DNA of 64,000 nt from Epiperipatus broadwayi. Its lineage: Eukaryota > Onychophora > Udeonychophora > Euonychophora > Peripatidae. Made by a program: the position numbers and the translations under genes. Below, piece by piece: positions 24,701-36,700 of the stretch (within the stretch, counting starts at the first letter, position 1; each line of letters starts with the position of its first letter). Where the stretch lies: positions 3,472,590 to 3,536,589 of the forward strand of contig JAQFVV010012509.1 in assembly GCA_028023455.1 (NCBI GenBank), read 5' to 3'. The notes below the pieces were generated by a model that saw only the letters and a program-made list of their open reading frames with translations, did not search any database and had not been told where the DNA came from.

Positions 24701-27700
24701 TGTGAGAGAGGTTTTGACCATCGGCTAGCTCAGACTCGGGTCGGGTGGCATCACAGCCGAGAATAGACATGAATGAGTGTTTTAAAACACATAAAAAAAT
24801 ATCACAACAAGATTTCTATATACGGTTTCATTATCAATTCAGATTTATTAAAACTATTCCAAAAGACAATTACTATTCTTTTGATCACATAAGAAAAATA
24901 AATATAATTTAACCCTTAACCTGTGAACATAATTATATTTAAAACTCTGCCATTTTGATTCACACGCATGCAACATTCTTTCCAATATTTGTTATTATAT
25001 ATAAGTCAGGTAGTGAAGTCGATAGAAAGAGGTTTCCCACGTGACCTCAATACTAATTGCAATATTAATGTCTGCAGGTAAGAAATTAACAAAAGTTTTC
25101 TTTTTGTTTGTTAGTTGGATTCTCATGCGCACCTAAGGAATCAGTTAATAATTTTTTTCTTATTAAAATCAATACAATAAACATCACATGACCATCATCT
25201 CTTATGCTTGTGTATAACTGTTGTTAAAACTCACTATACTTATAGTGAGTTTTGCCTGTTTTAACAACAATTATACACAAGCATAAGAGATGGTGATCAT
25301 GTGATGTTTATTGGGTTAAAACCAATCCTGCCTAATAGGATATTGGTGGTTATGGTTATTAAAGAACCAAAGACACCAAAATGTATAGGAACTGAACTGG
25401 GTTCAGACCTATATAACTATATAAGCTGATTGGCTTGAATTGGAAACATTAAGGTGTTTTCAGTTTAAGACTTGTAGTTTTGTAGTTAAATGGAGATAAA
25501 AGGTGGTTGCTGGAGGGTTGCATTAGATCCTAAGATCTAGATGCAGTGCTCTCAGATCCAAGACTCTTCACTGACGAAGGCCACAAGCCAGAAACTAGTC
25601 TGAGGATATTTGATGAGTAGGCACTAGATGGGGATTTTATGCACAAGCCTTCTGGCATCCATTGATTACTCTAGCTTGCTGTGTGTGGCATATGTATAGT
25701 GAGTTTTGCCTGTTTTAACAACAGTTATACACAAGCATAAGAGATGGTCGTCATGTGATGTTTATTGGCTTGGTGACTATGGTTATTAAAGAACCAAAGA
25801 CACCAAAATGTATGGGAACTGAACTGGGTTAAGACCCATATAACTATATAAGCTGATGGGCTTGAATTGGAAACCTTAAGGTGTTTTCAGTTTAAGACTT
25901 GTAGTTTTGTAGTTAAATGGAGATAAAAGGTGGTTGCTGGAGGGTTGCATTAGATCCTAAGATCTAGATGCAGTGCTCTCAGATCCAAGGCTCCTCACTG
26001 ACGAAGGCCACAAGCCAGAAACTAGTCTGGGGATATTGGATGAGTAGGCACTAGATGGGGATTTTATGCACAAGCCTTCTGGCATCCATTGATTACTTTA
26101 GCTTGCTGTGTGTGGCATACGTATAGTGAGTTTTGCCTGTTTTAACAACAGTTATACACAAGCATAAGAGATGGTCGTCATGTGATGTTTATTGGCTTGG
26201 TGACTATGGTTATTAAAGAACCAAAGACACCAAAATGTATGGGAACTGAACTGGGTTAAGACCCATATAACTATATAAGCTGATGGGCTTGAATTGGAAA
26301 CCTTAAGGTGTTTTCAGTTTAAGACTTGTAGTTTTGTAGTTAAATGGAGATAAAAGGTGGTTGCTGGAGGGTTGCATTAGATCCTAAGATCTAGATGCAG
26401 TGCTCTCAGATCCAAGGCTCCTCACTGACGAAGGCCACAAGCCAGAAACTAGTCTGGGGATATTGGATGAGTAGGCACTAGATGGGGATTTTATGCACAA
26501 GCCTTCTGGCATCCATTGATTACTTTAGCTTGCTGTGTGTGGCATACGTATAGTGAGTTTTGCCTGTTTTAAAATCAATTTATAAAGTTCTTTTACCTGC
26601 ACATCCCCGGGGAGTTTGTGGAAGAATATTTTTGTTACTTCTAAGAGTTCCGATCATCGCAGGTAATTAATTATAGAATCCATCGCGAGGTTTCCCATTC
26701 TTTGATTTTATACGGCCTTCATTTGATGAGGATCCGATTTATGGTTCTGACATTGGTAGTTGTTTTAATACAGAGGCATCTTGTTATTGTTGAATGTAGC
26801 AGCTGCAGTTAGTGGGAATTAGGGATTCAAGCCCAATACGTTAGGCTTTTATTCCAACATTTCCTTTTTGGCCGCCATTAGGTAAATTTAAAATTTTTGA
26901 AATTGAATTAACAATTTCGCTGTCAACGATTCAAGCTCTGCAGGAACAAGACCAGGAGCATTCTGGGTCCCTTTCTTTTATAGACCCCTCTATTCATTCT
27001 AGAAGGTTCGCTCGATCTCACTTCCTGTTTCCAATTGCTGCCTAACTAGATTTTAGTTGAAGTGTGAAAGCTTTTATCACCTCCTGCTTTTCTTGTAAAC
27101 AAAAGAAAGCAAAAATTCATTTCTGTTGGAAATTTCTAGGCTTTTATAACATGGAATAATACCTCATTTCTATCTCTTCAACCATCAAACCCATTTATAC
27201 ACACATTCATAACACGCACATATATATCGTTTCAAAATGACAGAGCACCTCCCCCCTCGTTCAGGGTATTTATGTAGCCACCACCGTATAATAAAATTAT
27301 ATATATATATACTGTCTACATATATGTGTAATGACCGTCACTTGTGATATTAGTTGTGACTGGGTTCGAACCCATTCTGTCACAATATATTATAATGGAA
27401 TGGATAAGAGACTTGTAGTTAAGATCAATATCAATCACCACAAACTCCATAGACCAGCAGCCATCACCAACATTTAATATGTCATCTAGATCGCACAAAA
27501 TCATTAGAATCTTGGAAATAAGGCACTGACTATTATATATAAACAATTAAAAGAGCAAACTCTAGACTAAATAGATTAAAAGGGAATATTTATTTATCAA
27601 TTTAATATTATAATACTATAAGTCAAATTTATTATTAATTATATTAAAAGTCATATTTATTATTAATCTAATATTATAATTAAAACACCCCCCCCCCCAT

Positions 27701-30700
27701 GCCCTTCCCCCCCCCCCCCCCCATTTGGACCACCTTTTTATAAATATATTATAGATGTTTCTGACAAATAATTCTTTTTTAAAATGATTTGATACATTTA
27801 TAAGATAAATTTATCTTTTTCATACCTTGGATTTCTATATAATTTTTCATTAGTCTTTTTAATTAAATCTAAAGCTGTTCTTAATAAAACCAAGTCATAA
27901 TGTTCTAGTGAAATCAAAATTTTGAGAATGATGATTGCATATACTAACTATTCTTAACTAATTAATCATGAAAGACAATCAAACACATATGAAAATGAGA
28001 AGAAAGTGAGAATAGGGTAGATTAACAAATTAATAACATAATTATTAATGTAAATAAAATAAAAAATCAATATAACTGCACCAAAGTTATCTATACACAA
28101 CATTAGTGATTTTAAATGCATACTTTTGCCAGATATATTTATCCTTTTGTTAAAAACTGTTTTTGTTTTACTTTACTTCATTATTACTCACTATTCATTA
28201 AATTATAGATTTGGTAATATATGATTAATGCTTCTCATCTATTTTACAGTTTATATGTTAACATATAAAAGAAAGAAAACAGAATCAAAAAATATTAGCA
28301 GAAAGACAAAAATCATAAAATTCTCCTCTTCTTATATAAAATCTTGATCTATTTTGTATCTAAGTCTCAAAATAAAAAAGTAAGAAAAAATACATTATAT
28401 CTATGAAAGAATAAATCCTTTATAAATGTATAGATTGTCTTTTTTACAAATCCAGGTTTTTTTCAAATTGAAATAATTAAATTTCTTGCCTTATTATTAA
28501 CTAAGACAGTCTGTGCATATATGATTACTATAGGCTAACCTCTATGTTTAATCTAGAATCAAGAAGCCCACCATTAATTTGCAATAGGATTTCCATTCCT
28601 AGCACTGTTCTGCGTAAATCCATGCATCACATGATCGCCATTCTTTAGGTTTACACAAGCTGCTTTTCAGAGAGGCAAACCTCTTTGGGGATTTTATGCA
28701 CTAACCTTCCTGCATCCAATGTTTACTCTGGTTTGCACTGAGTGGCGCCACTGTATGGACAGTTTTGCCTCTCTCAATACATGCACCTATTATTCATCAC
28801 TGCAAGTTGCATTCATTAAGTTGATGGTATTCTTTGACCTTGATTAGTAGGTATTCATAAGGACATCAAAACAATTTAATTGTAAGATGATTAACAAGTC
28901 CTTTGGTACAGCAAGCACTACAACTTCAGGCTTCATATTAGTGCAATATGCAAGGGCAATATTGACATTTACCAGCTGCATAACCATTTAAAATGTTATT
29001 AGAAATAGACACATAACATTGAAAGAAATCTTATCACAAGAGTTTATTTACTCTATATATGTATAACTAAAATATATATCTTCAATATAACAATTAGCTT
29101 GCTTGCTGGTTGCTCAAAGTTCAAATTCAAAACCAATTAAAATTAAAAAATCATGCATTCTCTAATCTAATATATTTTTTGGTATGTCTTTTCATTATGC
29201 ACTAAAACAGGTGAACACTACTGCACACACACACATGGCTAATTTTTAATTTGCATAATTTATCTGATCTGCTTAATTAGTCCTAATATGAATAATTCAT
29301 TTATTAGCGTACTTTTCTATAATCAGCATATGTTCATTACTAATTTTCTCGAGTATAATTTTATATAGATTTTTCTTTCTTTAAATTCTGTCTGACTATC
29401 ACATACATAAAGATTTTATTTACAACACTTTCCAAATATACATATACTTTTTAATTAGACATTGCACAACCTACCCTCATTCTAAAAAGTAGTTCAAAGT
29501 TAAATTGCGTACATAGTCTTTAAATTTCTCCAACTTTTGTAGCTCATTTAGGAGACAAAACTGGTCACCCTTCCCCAATGTGACCTTGGCTGGGTAAATT
29601 CATAGATATTTCAAAAGAATTCATTCTTGAAGAGTCTTTTATATCAGAACACACAATAATGCTTCATCATAATCATTCTCCTTCACCAGACTTATCATAC
29701 CAGCTGTGAAAGAATTTGCACCTCCATTCACTTGATGAATGATTTGCTTAAACAGCTTCTAATATGGTTGACGTCTTTGGACTTCTCTACCATCAGTGAA
29801 CTGTATCACATGTATTTTGTTTGACAACACACTTGATATGATTCTGCCACTTTTTTTCTTAATACATCACTTATTCAAACAGTTTCTCCAATATCGTGCT
29901 TCATGTTTTCTAAATTTATCTTCTTTTTTGCATTTTTACTAGGTATCAGAATTGAAAGATGTGCATTGATATTTCCATTCCATCAACATTTCTACAATAG
30001 TTTTTCTGATAGCTATACTCAACATAAAATGCTGATAAAACATGACTGTCATCAAAGCTTCATGGATATTTTGGTACAGCATTTTATTCAATGTTAGATT
30101 CAACTGTTGTATATTTTTTTTTAGTTCAATTTGACTCAGAGTGATATGGATAAATTAAAATGTCATATCCCTTTACTAGTTAAGTCTTTTAATGTGAATG
30201 ACACAAATCCAGAAGTATTATCAGATTATCCAGCAGTATTATAAGAAAGGATTATTTCTGGAGAATCATGACAAGTTAACAATTCATTTAATTCTTATGG
30301 GGTTCTCCACATTCATATTTTCCCCACTTTGTATTCAGTGCATTATGAACAGGAGTTGAAGACGATTAAGAAAATATGTCTATTGAAAGGTTCCAACATG
30401 ACCCACATGGATGCTTTGCCATGGTTTGATGGCCTTAGTTTGTTTTTTAGAGGATAGCCTTGTTGTTTATTAACATACATTACATCTTTTGAGCGCTATA
30501 TTACGATTCATACTAAGCCACCATATACAACCCAGTCAATTCCTTTGTTCTGATGCTTCTAAAGTGTCCTTTGTATAACAAATCTAATAAACATTTCCTC
30601 ACCTCTGTTGGAATCAACACACAGTCTACCATTAAAATGTAGCCATTACACATGGATAGACTTTTGTGGAAGTTTCATAAAAGCTCAACCACACAGTTTG

Positions 30701-33700
30701 GTCAACATAGATGCCATCTGTCTTTAATCCTCCTAAATAGTATCTAGAATCATCTTTTGCCCATGATTACAATGCTCAATCTAATTTCATCGAGTCGATG
30801 TAGTTTATTAAAGTGATCTAAGGTTCATATCTGATATTCCAGATAACCATCAGCATAAGTAATTTTTTTCCCAGCCTTATACATTAGTTCTAAGTCATAT
30901 GAAATTAATATATTTATCCATCGGATCATTCTTTGACTAACGTGATCAGAGTCCTTTAAAGCTGTCCCAGTATTTCCAATACAGGTCTATGGTTCACATA
31001 GATCTTAAATGTATGTGAGTACACGTATTGATGGAATTTCTTCATTGCAAATACTATTGCTAAAGCTTCTTTATCAAGTTAGCTATAATTTTTGTCAGCC
31101 GCTGTTAAGAGTCTGGATGCATATGTGATAGGGTATTAACCTTCATAAACTCTTATGAGAAATAACAGCACCTACTCCATATCCGGAAGTGTCTGTAGTC
31201 ATAATTACTTTTTGATAAATTTCTGTAGTTCATTAGATGTTGACTTAATGTTAGCAACTATTTTGTCTAGTTTGACTCGCCACTTCCATTGTTTTTCTTC
31301 AATAATTCATGAAGCACAATTGTGACATGAAATTTTTTCTTCAGGAAACTCTCAAATAAATTCATTAATCCTAAGAAACAAGTCTTGACATTTTTCACAG
31401 CTATAATACTTTCTGGATTAAGATAATTTTCTTTATAAGTAATAATATGTCATAAGAACTTAATTTCTCTAACAGACTATATGAACATAATGATTATAAG
31501 TTGTGCTCCAAATTTTTCCAACTTTCACACATTTTATTTACATGTGCATAGAGTTCATTTTCTGTTTCAATAATTATTAGAATATCATCCAGGAAATAAA
31601 TAACTGCTACTATTCCCTACAACAAATTGTCGACTTTGGCTTGAAACACATTTGGAGCTATAGTTATTCCATGTGGCAGTTTGTTGTACTTAAACAATCC
31701 AGAATGCATTTTAATAGTTACGAATCCGGCAGTTCTTGCTGCAACAGCAATATGAAGGCAAACTGACTCAAAATGAATTTTAGCATGGAACTTTTCATAA
31801 CATTGCTAAAACCTTTTGAACATTTGGTACAGAGATACAACTTTATTTACGTATTGCCGCTTTAACTATTGTTCCATCAGGTTTTAAAATTATTACAAGT
31901 TTATGAGTGGTGCCCAAGCTGACTCTTTGACAACTGCAATTACATCTCTCTTATTAAATCTTTGAGTGTTTCTTCCACTTTACTTTTCAAAGTGAAAGAA
32001 ACTTTCTGTGTTCTGCAAACAATAGGCTGAATAGTAGTCATTAACTCTGTATCTACTGACTGTGTGTTCAATTCTGCTGGATATGATTGAACAATTGTGG
32101 AATCTTATCGTACATTTCAGATTCTAATTGGACCTTTTTATTATTTTTATTCTTAAAGATATGAACTAGTTTCAACCTAGAATTGTACTTAAAATCCTTT
32201 GGTATAATGAATAGGGGTAGATTTTTAAATCTCATCTTTACATGTACTGGTATTATTACTTTCTCTAGAATATCAATCTGGTTTCCATTTATGTTGGTAG
32301 TTACTAAGTTTGTTTTATTCATAGATATCTTCCTCTTACAATTTGGTATGATAACTGCCTAATGTCTTTTTGAAATAAGAGACATAACTGGACAACTGTC
32401 TATTTCTATTCTGATCTTTTTTCTCACAAAATTTTATATCCAGTAAATTGTAGTTTATTTCACTTTCATTTATCTTTGTGACATTAATTTGCCTACTGCA
32501 GACTCTTCCCACTGATTTCAGTCTGGTCATAAATCGTTTATTTGTTTCCTGATTATTGGAACAAACTCATGATAAATATTCTTTAACTCCACAATTATAG
32601 AATTTGTCATTTTTATACTTACACATCTTTTGAATATGGCTTTTACCAGCACAACATTAACACATCCAGGTATTCCCTGCATTCTTGTACTTTATTATTT
32701 GTGCTTGCTCTCTCTTTAGCATTATTCTTGTTTTTTCTTTTACATCCAAAGTATTTTAAAATTAAGTTGTATTTTCTAACATGGTTTTCTAAACTATATC
32801 TTTTTCTATAGTTTTGGCATATGTTAATACAGTTTCATTTAGAAGTATTTGTCAGAGTTTCCTGTCACTCATACCCACAAGTGATCTAGAAGCATCTCTT
32901 CCAGCTCAGCTCTAAAGTAGCATTCCTCCATGAACATATACAATTCCACATTGTAACCTTTTGTGCTCTCACATGGTGCCTGGATTCTATTTCTGAAGCA
33001 TAAACCCCCTATATGCCTAGATATTGTGGGATTAAAGTGCAACTTCTCTATTAACTCTTTGTATGAAATTTCCTCAAAAGTTTTCAGGACTCACAGTTGG
33101 TCCCAATCTGTAATACATCTTTACCACCCATCCATATTATTATCACATTTTTCACTTTATAACTATATTGTCAATAAACATGCAGCTTTCTGCATGGGCA
33201 ACATATAAATGACATCTGCTGCATTGTTAACATTAAATTCAGTTAGTGGAGCTATTTTGCAATTCCATGTTGGTTTTCTATGCTAATTTCCTAGTATTAT
33301 TCCTGCCAGTCTGTCAAAGTGCACCATTCTGGAATTTACTAGGATAATAGTAATATTTACCAGCATCTAAAATGTTATTAGAAATAAACCCATAACATCA
33401 AAAAAAAAAAACTATCACCATAGAATATCTGACTTTATAACAAGAGTTTATTAATTCTACATATGTATAACTAAAATAAATATCTTCAGTATAATATCTA
33501 GCTTGCTTGCTGGTTATTTAAAGTTCAAACCCAAAAGCAATTACAATTAGAAAATCTTGCATTCTTTAATTTTCATATCTTTTTGTAAGGTTTCTATTTA
33601 TTTTGCACTAAAATAGTTCCACTACTATTGCATATATATATATATATGCCTAATTCAGTACAATTATACATCAGTGAATATTGACTACAGCAATATAATA

Positions 33701-36700
33701 AATGCTTTTGCTGAAAAAAAAAGCAAGATGCAAACTGTAATTTTATATAAGGTTTGTATTGCAAAATAAATGTATAATAATATAACTATTTATATTTCAA
33801 ATAATTTTTTCCCATTCATTAGTAATAATTTTTATATCTGTTTTTTTTTTTTTTGCTAACAGAAAGAGAGAAATATAATGATATTTTCTGTCCAAAGACA
33901 TAAATGAAAAAAATTTGGTTCTGATCAGCATCACATATTTTATAACTTTATTAGTAAGTTTTTTTTGCTTTAGGTATTAAGATAATACTTAGCCTACAGA
34001 TAGTGACAATGAAAAAGATATTCACTTTCACTAGTCTTTTTTTTCACCTGATTTTACTTCCTAGAATCCTACAATATATTTAAAAAAATCATGTAATACA
34101 ATTTTTCATTTTAAATCTTTATTTTTTAAAAAAAATTTATGGAGCATTTTTAAATTAAATTTTCCTCCAACATTTAAAGCTATATATATTATATGGTTAT
34201 TGTCAAGAATTATTCTGGAAAGGATAAAAGTGGGAAAAGTTCATGAAGAAAAAGTGTGTTAAATTACTTTTTAAATATATTAAAATTAAAGGGCCATATT
34301 TATAAAAAAATGCTGAAATACTAATTATTGATTTTATTAAATCCTACAATATTGAATATTTTCCTTTTTCTATTTTATAATAAATTTTTCATTTATATTC
34401 TGGCTTGTTCATAATCCTAACAAACATCTTACCTAATCCTAGAATATTGGATTCATACTAGGATTTGTACTGATGTATTTCTATTCAAGGACATAATTTT
34501 CTTGCTGGATATTTCTAACTATGAAACATATAATAGCATTTGTCCTATTTCTTTTATGCAGAATAAAATATTTTGTATTAAAATTTTAAATAATTAAGTG
34601 ATTAATATTCATTTCAAGAACAAACACAAAAAGAACATTGTTTAAATACCTTAGCAGAGATATCAAAATAATTTTCATTTGCATATTTAACGATATCTTT
34701 TATGATAAAAATAGGACAATATGGATCAGTATCAGGATTATAGCTGCAATTTTTCAGTACATCTTCAGTATAATTTTGTAAAATGTTACGTCTAAAATAC
34801 AAAAAAAAAAAAAAGAATAAAATATATAATCAATAATATTAAATCAAATATAGGAAAAAAAAAGACAAATGAAGGCATTGATAATAAAACATTAAATAAT
34901 AATAATAATAATAGAATGGATTAATGCTAAAAAACTTATGTGATGTTTGAACACCAAAAGTAACAGGTTGAGGTTCAAACGAATAACTTTTATCTCTGAA
35001 TTCCATTCCTCTGTCTCTGTACCACATCATCCAAGTCCAAATTATATATATTTAAAAAAGGCATTATTTGATAGGTATATCAAATTCTGGGTGGTTTACC
35101 TTCTAGATAAGAATATTCCGGCTATCTTGAAAAAAGTGCTTGAACTCTGAAAAAATGTCTGAGATTTTACTGATTCAAGCATTAGGTTATATACATGGAA
35201 AATGTTATAATCATTAAGCCATGTTTAAAATTTAGTTAACATGATGATCAAAAGTTTGTTCTCAGAAATATATGTATAGTGAGAGAGTTCAGATCAATAG
35301 CTTGTGAGAGAAGGCAGTTTATTCAGAAATGTGAATTAATTTGATTGGTTACACTTGATGTAATATTTAATATATAAACATCACTTAAAGTCTGATATGT
35401 AATAATATTCCTCAGTATTATAATGTGCACATGAATAATTTCTACTCATTGATAGTTGATTCTTGCATTAAAAATTTTAATGTTATATCTATGTAAGCTT
35501 TCTTACTATCAACAAGATTACAATCACAGTATTTAAATGGTAAATTTAATATTATTTCTGGTGGAGTGATTCAAACTTCTTGTCATCTAATGATCAAGAT
35601 TTGTTAGAGAAATGCATGTATAATCAGATCTCAAGATGATATCTTTTTCATTGATCAATAACTTATGAGATAGTAGATCTAGCTCATATTAGGAATGTTA
35701 TAAATTAATTTGACTAGTTATATTTTATTTCTTCAATATAGCACTTACTATTATATATATATATATATATTATATAGCACTGAATTCCTTTTAGATGAGA
35801 ATGCAAATTATCTTTTTTTTTCTCTAATTGTAATTGTATTCTTGCCATCTATACTTAGCATGTATTTTCCAATAAAAAAATTATTACAAGTTCACTTTAA
35901 AATAGCTTAACTATATCTAAGATTTTTGAGTGAATTGATTGCTATGTTTACTCATATATTTATTATGAAAGATTGAGATAGTTAAAACATAGGTGTTTCA
36001 ACTGAAACAGTGCTCAATCCTTCATGATATGCTTTGACTGAATCAGTTACTTCAGGTGGCCCAGAGTTAATTATATCCTAAATATCTTTTGCACTTGCTC
36101 TTATATATTTAAACAAATTCGCACCTTATCAAAATATGTGTTATTATTTCAGCCAAAATGTATTGTGGTGCAGTGCTATATTTTTTCGAATTTTGGATTT
36201 GATTGTTCTTTAGTAAAAATTATTTGTTGGCATTTTTTTAATGGGATAAATTATTTAGGTGCATTAATAAATTTAAAGTCTTTGCATGAGATTAAAAACA
36301 GATATATAAAAAAAGTGAATATATGGTACATCTTGGTCTAGATTTAAGCCCAGAATAATTATGTTCCTAATGAAAAATTTTTATTTATTGGTTTACTTCA
36401 TTTTTCAATTATTTTTAAAGGATCAATAGGTTACAATATTAATAGTTAATGGTAATCCATCTTGATATGAGATAATGTTCTTGAATTTTAAATTTTAATT
36501 TTCCTTAAATCGTAATAAAGCTAATATTTTATTATTAGAAAGATTTAATGGATTGAAATGTGTACTGATATTCATATTGATAATTTTTAGTATGACTATG
36601 AATGTGTACATGCGTTGTATTTATACGATTAAAATAATATGAAATCATAGATATTTTAAAATATTATTTATATTTAATTATTTTAATAAGTATTTAAAAA

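Larger units (their letters stand above)
25163..26579 (+). mobile_element. Retrozyme / Penelope-LTR-like tandem array (family A), three 427-bp units with 11-bp target duplication
   Basis: The element proper is 25174-26568, flanked by TTAAAATCAAT at 25163-25173 and 26569-26579. The left end (25174-25240) is an inverted copy of the unit's start, forming a hairpin with the first unit. Then come units starting at tatagtgag 25241, 25695 and 26122, with a final partial at 26549. The last two intervals are exactly 427 bp; the first is 454 because of a 27-bp extra stretch near 25313. Units 2 and 3 are nearly identical. Each unit holds a hammerhead. No protein is encoded, so movement would need enzymes in trans. 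An inverted 5' piece plus tandem units plus type I hammerheads matches Penelope-like element LTRs and animal retrozymes. Confidence 0.9.

Noticed and set aside
25163-26579. CRISPR-like or satellite DNA interpretation of the tandem repeat.
   Set aside because: Only three 427-bp units, with a target duplication, an inverted end and hammerhead motifs; this is a eukaryotic context with no spacers.
34614-34802. Treating the Met at 34802 as the start of a small gene.
   Set aside because: The Met codon is upstream of the splice acceptor at 34792; the frame is an internal P2X exon.
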